From Brumimicrobium sp. (GTDB lineage: Bacteria > Bacteroidota > Bacteroidia > Flavobacteriales_D > Crocinitomicaceae): a stretch of DNA of 64,000 bases. The translations under genes and the position numbers were made by a program. The notes below the pieces were generated by a model. That model saw only the letters and a list, made by a program, of their open reading frames with translations, did not search any database and had not been told where the DNA came from. Location: contig JAMLGZ010000001.1 of NCBI GenBank assembly GCA_023957385.1, positions 2,342,923 through 2,406,922 on the forward strand, given 5' to 3'. This document shows, piece after piece, positions 9,742 to 18,232 of this stretch (position 1 is its first letter; the number at the start of each line of letters is the position of its first letter).

Positions 9742-11817
9742 CTAAAATTTAAATCTCAGTTGTGCTCCAAATTCACTTTTTACATTTCCGTTAATTTTTT
9801 CGGAACCACTACTAATATAACCTGGTCCGTCATATACAAATACGGCATAACGTAACCACACATCAAAATGATCTTTAAAGAAGCTATATCGCAATAAGAT
9901 ATAAGCCCTACTACCCTTTCCGTAATATGTTGGAATACTAAAAACATTTTGTAAGTTATACTCATAGGCATAAATACGAGTATCGTAGCTATCTGTGCTA
10001 AAAATAGCATATCTTAAAGAAATTTCAATGGGTAATTTATTTGGTCTATATAAGATATCTTGAGATAATGCAAATCCTTTTTGTAATCCTTTGCTTGGAC
10101 GATTATCTGTTACAAAATCAATACGCGATTTCCACCACCAACCTCCAGATAGTTTAACAGATAAGCCCCATTGGTATTTCATTTGTCGATATGTTTCTAT
10201 TGGGCGTATATTCCCTACGTATTCACTCGCATTTTGCATCTTATTCTTTTGGCGAACTCTAAGATATGTTTCAAAACGTGTGTTAGGTTTATATTTCAAT
10301 TGAGCAAAGACTTCATTCCCTTTACTTGGGCCATCAACACGATACTTTAACCAAGGAGAACTGAATAAATCCATATAAGCATTTAATATCCATGCTTTAT
10401 GTAATCTAAAGGTTCCCCCAAAATAAAATCCTGACTCATTTATCGTGTTTCCTCCATCTCCAAAACCGGTAGAATAGAATGTATGGTAATCTTTAGGGTA
10501 ATTTCTGTACAAAGCAGAAAGAGTTATACCTCTTCCCACTGCTAAGTCCATCCCTTGCAACACTGCTAATTTGCGTGTATCAGCACTCATAGCAACCTCT
10601 CCAAATAAACTCAAATTACGAATTATCACAGAATAGTCAGCGCTTAAATTGAGTAGGTTTTTGCCCTCAAATTGATATTTATTTATCAAACTTTCCTCTC
10701 GTTTGAAATACGTGTTATAGCTTTGCTGAATTGCATTTAAACCTATATGGAACACACGTGTTTGATATTTAGCAACAGCTCCATAAATCAATTCGTGCAT
10801 ACTATTTTTACGTGCTAATTCTGAAGTTGTTCGGTGATACCCAGATTGATTGATTGAGGAAGCCAAACGAGCTTCTTCATTTTCCAATGTATCTAAACTC
10901 TGGATGGAACCATCGACCCCTTTATAAGAAACAAAGGAAGTAAAAGAAAAATTTCGATATCCCAACTCTAAACCTGCCCCACGAAGAAAACGTGCTTCGT
11001 CTGTAGAATTATAGGGTTTAATACCACCTGCATTTTTTTTAACCGTAGATGCATCAGCAGTTTTGCTAAATCCATAACCTGTCCAAAAAGCCAAGCCTTG
11101 CCCTATTTGTAACTGATAATCACCTAATACTGCTTTACGTATTATTTTTCCTCCTCCATAATACGCATGGGCACTATAAAAATCAAAGCCATAAGGTTGT
11201 GTTTTACCAAACAGTTGTTCTCCCGGGTCTTTCTCCATAGTCACCCCAACACTTAGATCTTTTTTATGCGTATAGCGAAAACGAGAATATATTTTACTCG
11301 GGTCTCCCCAATAATATTTATTGCTTGCCTCTTTTTCTTCGTCAGAAACACGTTGATACCCATCTTTACGCTCAATGTTTTGGATGTAACGCATATACCC
11401 TTCTATTTTTCCTTCTTTAAGATATTCTTTAAAATTGCGTTTTTGCTTTTCTTTTACTTCTGAAACCCGTACAAACGGCATTATTTGTTCTAAAGTGAGT
11501 AAATCCCAATAATCTATTTCAGTAAGTTCATATAAAGTTTTAAACAAACCCTTTTCATCTCTCCATTTCAGTAGGGATTTAATTTGAAAATCATTTAATA
11601 GCATCAAGGATTGCATTTCTTCTTGAGTGGCTGTATTCAAGTTCAACGGATGATCATAGTAATCATTGAGCACTTCAAAGATATCCTCCATAGAAATATC
11701 TTCCACCTCCATTTCTTGAGCTAAAAACTCTATTCTTTCTTGAATGATTTCTGCTTTACTTTGTGCGTACATCTGGAAACAAACACCCACTAACAATATG
11801 GAGAGCAACCATTTCAT
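9742..11817 (-). CDS. Helix-hairpin-helix N-domain plus outer-membrane beta-barrel protein
   Basis: A 691-residue exported protein with a signal peptide of about 18 residues. Residues about 50-115 hold ComEA-like helix-hairpin-helix motifs (PLNLNTATQEEMQSLMLLND, then FKTLYELTEIDYWDLLTLEQ). The remaining 550 residues are rich in alternating aromatic/polar strands and end FGAQLRFKF, a C-terminal strand typical of outer-membrane barrels. The HhH-plus-barrel layout is common in Bacteroidota but of unknown function; a DNA-uptake link is sometimes suggested from the ComEA motif, but nothing here proves it. Its ATG shares one base with the stop of the upstream barrel gene, so the two are coupled. 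Confidence 0.75.
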   Translation of the reverse strand: MKWLLSILLVGVCFQMYAQSKAEIIQERIEFLAQEMEVEDISMEDIFEVLNDYYDHPLNLNTATQEEMQSLMLLNDFQIKSLLKWRDEKGLFKTLYELTEIDYWDLLTLEQIMPFVRVSEVKEKQKRNFKEYLKEGKIEGYMRYIQNIERKDGYQRVSDEEKEASNKYYWGDPSKIYSRFRYTHKKDLSVGVTMEKDPGEQLFGKTQPYGFDFYSAHAYYGGGKIIRKAVLGDYQLQIGQGLAFWTGYGFSKTADASTVKKNAGGIKPYNSTDEARFLRGAGLELGYRNFSFTSFVSYKGVDGSIQSLDTLENEEARLASSINQSGYHRTTSELARKNSMHELIYGAVAKYQTRVFHIGLNAIQQSYNTYFKREESLINKYQFEGKNLLNLSADYSVIIRNLSLFGEVAMSADTRKLAVLQGMDLAVGRGITLSALYRNYPKDYHTFYSTGFGDGGNTINESGFYFGGTFRLHKAWILNAYMDLFSSPWLKYRVDGPSKGNEVFAQLKYKPNTRFETYLRVRQKNKMQNASEYVGNIRPIETYRQMKYQWGLSVKLSGGWWWKSRIDFVTDNRPSKGLQKGFALSQDILYRPNKLPIEISLRYAIFSTDSYDTRIYAYEYNLQNVFSIPTYYGKGSRAYILLRYSFFKDHFDVWLRYAVFVYDGPGYISSGSEKINGNVKSEFGAQLRFKF

Positions 11818-12656
11818 TATTCCTTTGGAGAAGATTTAGGTTTGTAAAAATTAACAACCAAAGATACCACTGGTGACCAACCAAGGCGTTGATTATATTG
11901 TGATGAAAGGTCAATCTTAACACGCCCAAACACCAAACCAAATCCAAAAGCAAAATCCAAAGGTGCACCTTGCACACCAGCGCGGATAAATAACAGAGGA
12001 ATGGGAGCATATTCAATCCCTAAACGCAAACGAGTAGGTTTGGAGATTTCTTGTTCTACTTCTCCTGTCAACATCAGATTATCTAAGATGTAATAAGCAG
12101 CACCTAATCGCAAAATGGTACCATATCTATCATCTTGATATGAAGACAACTTTGTTCGTGTTATATTCGATGCGGAAACCCCTAAAGAAATCTTATTATT
12201 CAATCTAGCTAAAATCCCTAATTCTGCACTTACTGTATTTTTTCTGCCATAATATGTATTCCCGAGACTCATTCCTAAATAATTAATCTGAACTCCAGCA
12301 GAAATATTTTCGGCTAATTTGATACTATACCCTACGCCTGCTCGCGTAGTGCGATAAGAATCATATCCATAAAACTGACCTCCAGCAGAAATTACGCCTA
12401 CTTTTAAAGGCACCGCTAAAGCAATACTTTGTTGCTGTAATTCTTTTAGTGCATATTTTGCCTCATACGATAATCCAACCAAGCCTTCTTTTAAATACCC
12501 CAATGCTCCTGGGTTATGGTGATAGGAATAAATATCAATGAGTGCAACTCCACTATTTGCTAATGCACTGCTACGTGCTCCTTGAGACAACCAACCTTGT
12601 GAAAAACCAGTACAGGTTGTACAAAGAATTATAAGAATAGAATGTAGTGTCTTCAT
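11817..12656 (-). CDS. Outer-membrane beta-barrel protein, PorV/PorQ-like
   Basis: A 279-residue protein with a signal peptide (about 1-19). The opening after it, GARSSALANSGVALIDIYSY followed by HHNPGALGYL, resembles PorV/PorQ/UPF0164-type outer-membrane proteins, in which small residues line the barrel entry. The rest is a series of short amphipathic strands (GVGYSIKLAENISAGVQINY). The stop overlaps the next ATG by one base (TAATG), coupling it to the HhH-barrel protein. A role as a partner or assembly factor for that protein is inferred from the arrangement. Whether it takes part in T9SS, as true PorV and PorQ do, cannot be decided here. Confidence 0.6.
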   Translation of the reverse strand: MKTLHSILIILCTTCTGFSQGWLSQGARSSALANSGVALIDIYSYHHNPGALGYLKEGLVGLSYEAKYALKELQQQSIALAVPLKVGVISAGGQFYGYDSYRTTRAGVGYSIKLAENISAGVQINYLGMSLGNTYYGRKNTVSAELGILARLNNKISLGVSASNITRTKLSSYQDDRYGTILRLGAAYYILDNLMLTGEVEQEISKPTRLRLGIEYAPIPLLFIRAGVQGAPLDFAFGFGLVFGRVKIDLSSQYNQRLGWSPVVSLVVNFYKPKSSPKE

Positions 12657-12702
12657 GAGTACAAAACTAAGATTCTGCTATAAACAATCATAAAAAAAGA
12701 AC

Positions 12703-13377
12703 TTATTCTTTTCCATAATCTATTAACAGATAATGGAGTTCTGTTCCTTTTCTAATATTGAGTGTATCAAAATTATTAATAGCTAAATCCTTAAAGCTTC
12801 TTTTCACTAATCCAACTTCTTTGGCATATACTTCTGAACTTTTTTGATAATCTACCAAAGTAAAATAGTCTTTATAAAATACTTTGGAAGTCGCATCAAA
12901 TGAAAAATTATTGATAATGCGTGCTTTATCTTTATCCGCATAACTAATTTCAAGCGTAGGATCTGTATTATACGCATTCAAATCCCATTTTTTTCCTGTT
13001 CGGACAGCGAAAACCATTCGAATTTTACGTTGATTTTCTTCAATCACTTCTCCCTTCCCTTGGTCAATAAGAGTGGTCCAAACACGTCTTTCCAGAGTGT
13101 CTCCCGTTACAACATTCGTATATGTAAGATATAATTTATGTGCTTTTCTACCTATATTATCAATATATTCCTCTCCTATTTGACGCTTAAGAATATATGT
13201 AATTGTATCGTGTTGAGGAATCAAATCTTTATCGTGAAAAATTTCTTGTACTCTATACGTGACATAAGTCCCTTCGGTTAGTGGGAAATAATCATATCCC
13301 ATATCCATTTCCTGGTCATCTTTTTTACAAGCACTTAGAAATAGTAATAACACACTGAATATCACAAAGAATTTCAT
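12703..13377 (-). CDS. Hypothetical lipoprotein
   Basis: A 224-residue protein with a lipoprotein signal: a hydrophobic core then LFLSAC with Cys17 as the likely lipidated residue, followed by KKDDQEMD. The mature part begins YFPLTEGTYVTYRVQEIFHD, a motif common in Bacteroidota lipoproteins of unknown function, and is predicted mostly beta strand. It lies 46 nt upstream of the PorV/PorQ-like gene on the same strand and is probably co-transcribed with the two barrel proteins. I recognise no characterised function. Confidence 0.65.
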   Translation of the reverse strand: MKFFVIFSVLLLFLSACKKDDQEMDMGYDYFPLTEGTYVTYRVQEIFHDKDLIPQHDTITYILKRQIGEEYIDNIGRKAHKLYLTYTNVVTGDTLERRVWTTLIDQGKGEVIEENQRKIRMVFAVRTGKKWDLNAYNTDPTLEISYADKDKARIINNFSFDATSKVFYKDYFTLVDYQKSSEVYAKEVGLVKRSFKDLAINNFDTLNIRKGTELHYLLIDYGKE

Positions 13378-13480
13378 CCGTTTTCTTTAGAACAAGTCAA
13401 AGATAAGAAATAATTATGATTTGTTAGTGGAAAGTTGAATACACAACAAATTAAGAAACTCTAATAAATATATGTGTATC

Positions 13481-14260
13481 TTAATTATTGGGATTTACTC
13501 CTTTTGCCTTACATTCTTGCAGATACTTATCTAGCTCTTCCCCTTCTAATTCTTGGCCTTTCAGGTAGAATTTTTTTCCGAGTAAAGTTCCATTTATATC
13601 GTAGGTTTCCCACCAACCATGTTTATTACGATATTTCCAACGTTCGCGAATCATAACCTTACCATTGGGGTGATTGCGGACAACCGTACCGTTTAATCTA
13701 CCATTCAGATAATTCCCTTCTGCGCGAATCACACCGTCCGGAAAGTATTCAACAAAAGGTCCATTCAACTGGTCGTTTTTATAATTTTCTTTACGTAAAA
13801 TAATAAGTGTTTTTCCATCCTCGGAAACTTCTTCCCCGTAATAGGTAATGCGCTCCCCTTCTAGTTTGCCATTATTAAAAGTTTCTTTGGTAGAAGGCCA
13901 TCCAGACGGCAAGAAATTCACCCATACACTATCCTTATTTTCTCCACGATAAATACCAACAGAAGCTAAAGTATCATTTTCAAAATAGTAAAATGCTTTG
14001 GACCTATCTCCCACTTTATCATGTGTGATAATTGCTCTTACTTTACCTGAAGGATAATAATATATAAATTTCCCTATAGGTTTATCATCTTTAAACTCTC
14101 CTTCATAACGTTTATCTTTAGAATTGGCATAATACCTAATCCATTTCCCTTGCTTCTTTCCTTTCGCATCCGTTTGATTAACCTGCCCGAACAATGAAGC
14201 GCTCAATCCCATAAGGAAGATAAGCAAAAAGCTTCGACACATATTATATTTGAATTTCAT
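13481..14260 (-). CDS. Secreted MORN-repeat (YwqK-like) protein
   Basis: A 259-residue protein with a signal peptide (hydrophobic stretch ending in LFGQ) and repeated MORN-variant units of the form GKWIRYYANSKDKRYEGEFK, GKFIYYYPSGKVRAIITHD, GPFVEYFPDGVIRAEGNYL and GTVVRNHPNGKVMIRERWK. The family is often labelled YwqK, but no partner toxin is present, so an antitoxin role is not supported. Its ATG at 14260 overlaps the end of the phosphatase gene by 17 nt; a second ATG at 14242 would start after the phosphatase stop. It is the last gene of a GT2-phosphatase-MORN transcription unit. Function is unknown; a periplasmic or surface scaffold is possible. Confidence 0.7.
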   Translation of the reverse strand: MKFKYNMCRSFLLIFLMGLSASLFGQVNQTDAKGKKQGKWIRYYANSKDKRYEGEFKDDKPIGKFIYYYPSGKVRAIITHDKVGDRSKAFYYFENDTLASVGIYRGENKDSVWVNFLPSGWPSTKETFNNGKLEGERITYYGEEVSEDGKTLIILRKENYKNDQLNGPFVEYFPDGVIRAEGNYLNGRLNGTVVRNHPNGKVMIRERWKYRNKHGWWETYDINGTLLGKKFYLKGQELEGEELDKYLQECKAKGVNPNN

Positions 14261-14786
14261 TAGCTAATTCTATAAGGTTATTAACGTATAAATCTGAATT
14301 ATGTAACACTCTTTCTTCAGATTTTATCAATACGGTTTTCATACCAAGTTTTGTTCCAAATTCTATATCTGAATCTGTATCACCTACCATAATGGATTTT
14401 CGAAAATCTATTTCAGGGAAGTCTAATTTTGCTTCTATCCCCATCTTAGAATGAGGCTTTCTTCGGTCATTGATATCTCCTTTCAGATTGGTTGCCACAT
14501 AAATTTGGTCGATATGAATTCCATTTTTTTCAAATTCAAGCAACATATATTGATGAATAGCATCCAATTGTTCCAAAGAATAAACGCCTTTTGCAATACC
14601 TTGCTGATTCGTGACTATAATAATACGTGCAAACATTGGGCGAAGTCTTTTTAATCCCGAAATAACATGTGGTAAGAATTCAAATTCTTCGATGGATTCA
14701 ATATACCCTCCCATTTTCCTATGATTAAGTACACCGTCCCTATCTAAAAACAATGTCCAAGTTGAATCTATATGAAACACTGGCAT
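14244..14786 (-). CDS. HAD-IIIA phosphatase, GmhB-like (heptose/histidinol-phosphate phosphatase type)
   Basis: A 180-residue HAD hydrolase with motif I FLDRDGVLN near the start (nucleophile Asp and acid Asp), motif II VTNQQGIAKG, motif III Lys in RRKPHSKMG, and motif IV MVGDTDSDIEFG. This set is typical of D-glycero-D-manno-heptose 1,7-bisphosphate 7-phosphatases and close relatives. The zinc-binding loop cysteines of classical GmhB are not evident, so the exact substrate is open. I chose the ATG at 14786 because the longer reading starts with TTG and would overlap the preceding gene by 17 nt. It lies between a GT2 and a MORN-repeat gene, which suits sugar-phosphate or envelope-glycan metabolism. 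Confidence 0.78.
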   Translation of the reverse strand: MPVFHIDSTWTLFLDRDGVLNHRKMGGYIESIEEFEFLPHVISGLKRLRPMFARIIIVTNQQGIAKGVYSLEQLDAIHQYMLLEFEKNGIHIDQIYVATNLKGDINDRRKPHSKMGIEAKLDFPEIDFRKSIMVGDTDSDIEFGTKLGMKTVLIKSEERVLHNSDLYVNNLIELANEIQI

Positions 14787-14787
14787 A

Positions 14788-15750
14788 TTATATTTCCTGT
14801 TCAATTAAATAAACATTACGCGTAGAGGAGTTCCTACCTATCAACTCAGCTAAAAAACCAGCTAAAAAGAATTGACTCCCTAAAATCATAGAGGTCAATG
14901 CTATATAAAATTCAGCGCGTGTAGCCAACAAAGGTGCTCTATGCGTTGAGTATAGACTGATAAATTTATCAATTCCTAAGTAAAGTGCAAAACCAAAGCC
15001 AATAACAAACATAATAGCTCCAATGGTTCCAAAAAGGTGCATTGGTTTTTTGCTAAATTTTCCCATGAAAGCTACAGACAGTAAATCAAGGGGTCCATGT
15101 ACGAAACGATTCAATCCAAATTTAGAAACGCCATATTTACGAGCTTGGTGCTGTACCACTTTCTCTCCTATCTTATGAAAACCAGCATATTTTGCTAAAG
15201 GTGGAATATAGCGATGCATATCTCCATAAATTTCAACACTTTTCACTACCACTAATTTGTATGCTTTTAAACCGCAATTAAAATCATGTAAATATATCCC
15301 TGTCATCCTACGCACAGTCCAGTTATATAATTTCGTTGGAATAGTTTTGGAAATTGGATCAAAACGCTTCTTCTTCCATCCAGAAACCAAATCATAACCA
15401 TCCTCTTCAAGCATACGCACCATTTCGGGAATTTCTTCTGGAGAATCTTGTAAGTCGGCATCCATCGTAATCACGAATTTACCTTTAACTACCTCAAAAC
15501 CTTTTTGTAAAGCAGCTGATTTTCCATAATTCCGTTGAAATTTAATTCCCCGAATATTTGTATCTATTTGTTGTAACTCTTCAATCTTATTCCACGAACC
15601 ATCTGTACTTCCATCATCTACAAAAACTATCTCATACGTATAATTGTGTTCCTTCATCACTTTAATTATCCATTGATGAAGTTCAGGAAGTGACTCTACC
15701 TCATTAAACAAAGGAATAACAATAGATATTTTTAGTTCGTTTTCTTTCAT
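14788..15750 (-). CDS. Membrane GT2 glycosyltransferase (DPM1/ArnC-type)
   Basis: A 320-residue enzyme starting MKENELKISIVIPLFNE, with the GT-A nucleotide-binding FVDDGSTDGSW, the DxD-type TMDADLQDSPEEIP motif and a C-terminal pair of membrane segments (about residues 230-310). This layout is that of polyprenyl-phosphate glycosyltransferases, which load a sugar onto undecaprenyl phosphate for envelope glycans. The ATG at 15750 is preferred over an in-frame TTG at 15759. Phosphatase and MORN genes follow with almost no gap, so it is probably the first gene of a three-gene unit divergent from the M1 peptidase gene. Confidence 0.88.
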   Translation of the reverse strand: MKENELKISIVIPLFNEVESLPELHQWIIKVMKEHNYTYEIVFVDDGSTDGSWNKIEELQQIDTNIRGIKFQRNYGKSAALQKGFEVVKGKFVITMDADLQDSPEEIPEMVRMLEEDGYDLVSGWKKKRFDPISKTIPTKLYNWTVRRMTGIYLHDFNCGLKAYKLVVVKSVEIYGDMHRYIPPLAKYAGFHKIGEKVVQHQARKYGVSKFGLNRFVHGPLDLLSVAFMGKFSKKPMHLFGTIGAIMFVIGFGFALYLGIDKFISLYSTHRAPLLATRAEFYIALTSMILGSQFFLAGFLAELIGRNSSTRNVYLIEQEI

Positions 15751-15944
15751 GTCAAGCAAATATAAAAATTCTTTTGTTTGTGTGGTAGTTGCTTAACCAT
15801 TTTTAAAAAAATAGCTGTTATTTGTTTATAATTGATATTTTATTTTAAATGCACAACGGGTTTTTCTACAAAATTCATAAAATTCCTTTGTATTTTTTCA
15901 ATCTTTCTCAAATTCATTTATCTTTATGCAAAATAAACTATACC

Positions 15945-17906
15945 ATGAAAAACTATGTTTTAAGTTTTCTTGCTTCAGTAGGAATGTTTACCTCTTTTGC
16001 TCAAGAATATTCTTGTCAACATGCAAAATCCACACAATCAAATGTATATAATAAGTCTGGATTGCTTTCACCGCACGAAATAAATCTTACTGAAAAATAT
16101 GATGTTTATTATTATAAATTAGATGTAAATGTAGAACGCACTTCGGAAGATATAGATGGAACGGTAGAGATGCGTGCTAAAGTTAGAAACAGCTCCATGG
16201 ACACAATTTTATTTGAGCTTCATCCTTTTTTAACAATTACAGATATACGACTCAATGGAAGTACAATTGCATTTGATAGAGTAAATACAGCAGTCATCGT
16301 AAAAACTAATCTGGCTGCTGGAACTGATTTTAAATTAGAAATTGACTATGGAGGTACTCCTCCAAATAGTGGTACAGACCCAAATTCTGGCGGAGCTATG
16401 TCAAATGAAACATCACCATATTGGGGTGGACAAGTAACTTGGACCCTCAGTGAACCTTTTTATGCGTATGAATGGTTTCCTTGTAAACAATCTTTACGTG
16501 ATAAAATTGATTCGGTAGATATTTGGGTTACGACAGACATCAGCAACAAAGTAGGATCAAATGGATTATTAGCAAACATCACCGACATGGGCAATGGGAA
16601 ACATAGATATGAATGGAAAAATAGATATCCCATCGATTATTATTTAATTTCTATAGCTGTTTCTGATTATCAGGAATACTCCTACTATGTTCATTGGCCA
16701 GAAGACTATAACGATTCTATGCTAGTTCAAAATTACTTATATAACAATCAATATATTTTAAATTTCTACAAAACAAAAATTGACAACACAGGAAATTATA
16801 TTTTAGCTCTTTCACAAAAATTTGGAAAATATCCATTCTGGAATGAAAAATACGGTCATGCCATGGGTGAATTTGGTGGTGGTATGGAACATCAAACAAT
16901 GACTACTCTCATTGATTTTGGCAAATCTTTAGTGGTGCATGAATTAGCTCACCAATGGTTTGGAGATTTAGTAACTTGTTCTTCATGGGCTGATATTTGG
17001 GTAAACGAAGGGTTTGCAGCATACGCAGAATACCTAATGGAAGAGGGAAATCCAACTAATGCAGCAAGTTTACTAACTGATTTACATGATGCAGTCATGC
17101 AACAACCAGGTGGTAGTGTTTGGGTAGAAGATTCATTAAATATGTCCCGGATTTTTAGTGGACGTTTAACATATAACAAAGGAGGTGCTATCATCCATAC
17201 TATGCGTCATATCATCAACAACGATTCTTTGTTCTATGCAGGATTACAAAATTATTTAGACACCTATAAATATGGAACTGCGTCTGGGTTAGAATTACAA
17301 GCTATTATGGAGACAACAAGTGGTGTATCTTTGACAAACTTCATGCAAGAATGGTATTTTGGAGAAGGGTATCCTACCTATTCTGCAAGATGGAATCAAA
17401 TTAATGATCAGCTTTTTATAGAATTATCACAAACAACATCTACTCCAAGTGTTACTCCACTATTTACCACTCCCGTAGAGTTTCAATTCACGCGTGATTT
17501 AGGTGACACGATTATCAGAATGAATATAAATAACAGTACACAATTTCTACAAATTCCTATCCAAGGCGTAGTTACTAATTTAAGTAAAATAGATCCTAAA
17601 AACTACATTATTAATGATATTGGAACTATCACTCATGATCCTTCACTTAGTGTGGCTTCTGAAGTTAAAACAGATTCTGAAATAAAAATTTACCCAAATC
17701 CAACGGATGGCCCTTTGAATATCGAATTTCCAACTTCAGGCAATTATACAATAAAAGTAGTTAATGCTGAAGGAAAACTAGTAGAAACATACACGCTAAA
17801 CAATACCAACAAGGCCTTTATACAATTAGTTGATAAAGGATGGTGCATGCTACAAATTGAAGATGTAGATCAAAGAATTATTACTCGTAAGATTATAAAG
17901 CGATAA
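15945..17906 (+). CDS. M1 family aminopeptidase with T9SS sorting domain
   Basis: A 653-residue secreted metallopeptidase. The signal peptide (MKNYVLSFLASVGMFTSFAQ) fixes the ATG at 15945; a longer in-frame reading from 15849 is unlikely. The N-terminal beta domain leads to a substrate-binding motif related to GAMEN (GGGMEHQTMTT) and the zinc site HELAH with His332 and His336, the third ligand being Glu355 in NEGFAAYAEYL. This family removes N-terminal residues from peptides. The last 80 or so residues (SEIKIYPNPTDGPLNIEFPT, then ITRKIIKR) form a type A T9SS sorting signal, so the enzyme is exported to the surface or medium, probably for peptide scavenging. Confidence 0.92.
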   Translation: MKNYVLSFLASVGMFTSFAQEYSCQHAKSTQSNVYNKSGLLSPHEINLTEKYDVYYYKLDVNVERTSEDIDGTVEMRAKVRNSSMDTILFELHPFLTITDIRLNGSTIAFDRVNTAVIVKTNLAAGTDFKLEIDYGGTPPNSGTDPNSGGAMSNETSPYWGGQVTWTLSEPFYAYEWFPCKQSLRDKIDSVDIWVTTDISNKVGSNGLLANITDMGNGKHRYEWKNRYPIDYYLISIAVSDYQEYSYYVHWPEDYNDSMLVQNYLYNNQYILNFYKTKIDNTGNYILALSQKFGKYPFWNEKYGHAMGEFGGGMEHQTMTTLIDFGKSLVVHELAHQWFGDLVTCSSWADIWVNEGFAAYAEYLMEEGNPTNAASLLTDLHDAVMQQPGGSVWVEDSLNMSRIFSGRLTYNKGGAIIHTMRHIINNDSLFYAGLQNYLDTYKYGTASGLELQAIMETTSGVSLTNFMQEWYFGEGYPTYSARWNQINDQLFIELSQTTSTPSVTPLFTTPVEFQFTRDLGDTIIRMNINNSTQFLQIPIQGVVTNLSKIDPKNYIINDIGTITHDPSLSVASEVKTDSEIKIYPNPTDGPLNIEFPTSGNYTIKVVNAEGKLVETYTLNNTNKAFIQLVDKGWCMLQIEDVDQRIITRKIIKR

Positions 17907-17917
17907 TCTTAATTTAA

Positions 17918-18186
17918 ACCCGTTGTACATTTAGAATAAAATACCGATTATAATCATAGACCCCGACATTCCTTCGTCTGTCGGGGTGACAATACAAAGA
18001 GAGGGTAAGGCGGTCGGCAAAATCGACCGATAGTAGTCCCTCACAATTGTCACCCCGAGAGCCTTGGTTTCTCGGGGTCTGTTTTTTTTTTGATAAATCC
18101 AATTTCTTACATCTCTACAATTCAATACAATCCATAATACAGTAGAAATTATTAATTATATTTATTTTTATAAATGCGTAACAGGT
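17918..18186. mobile_element. MITE-like element, copy 1 (degenerate ends)
   Basis: About 269 bp between the M1 and S8 peptidase genes. The left end reads ACCCGTTGTACATTTA and the right end is its inverted form with three differences from copy 2. Inside is a 123-bp core (17958-18080) with three hairpins: CCCCGAC/GTCGGGG (17961-17986), CGGTCG/CGACCG (18011-18029) and CCCCGAG/CTCGGGG (18053-18078). The core is flanked by AT-rich arms. It is homologous along its whole length to 36204-36473, in the opposite orientation, with 13 differences over the 123-bp core. It has no coding capacity and no clear target duplication. The right end lies 47 bp from the S8 peptidase ATG. Confidence 0.75.
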
Positions 18187-18232
18187 TATTTTGATTTTTT
18201 TTTGTATTTTTCGGATATTAAACCAAGAAATT

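Noticed and set aside
13481..14260. Antitoxin function for the YwqK-like MORN protein
   Set aside because: It has a signal peptide and no partner toxin nearby.
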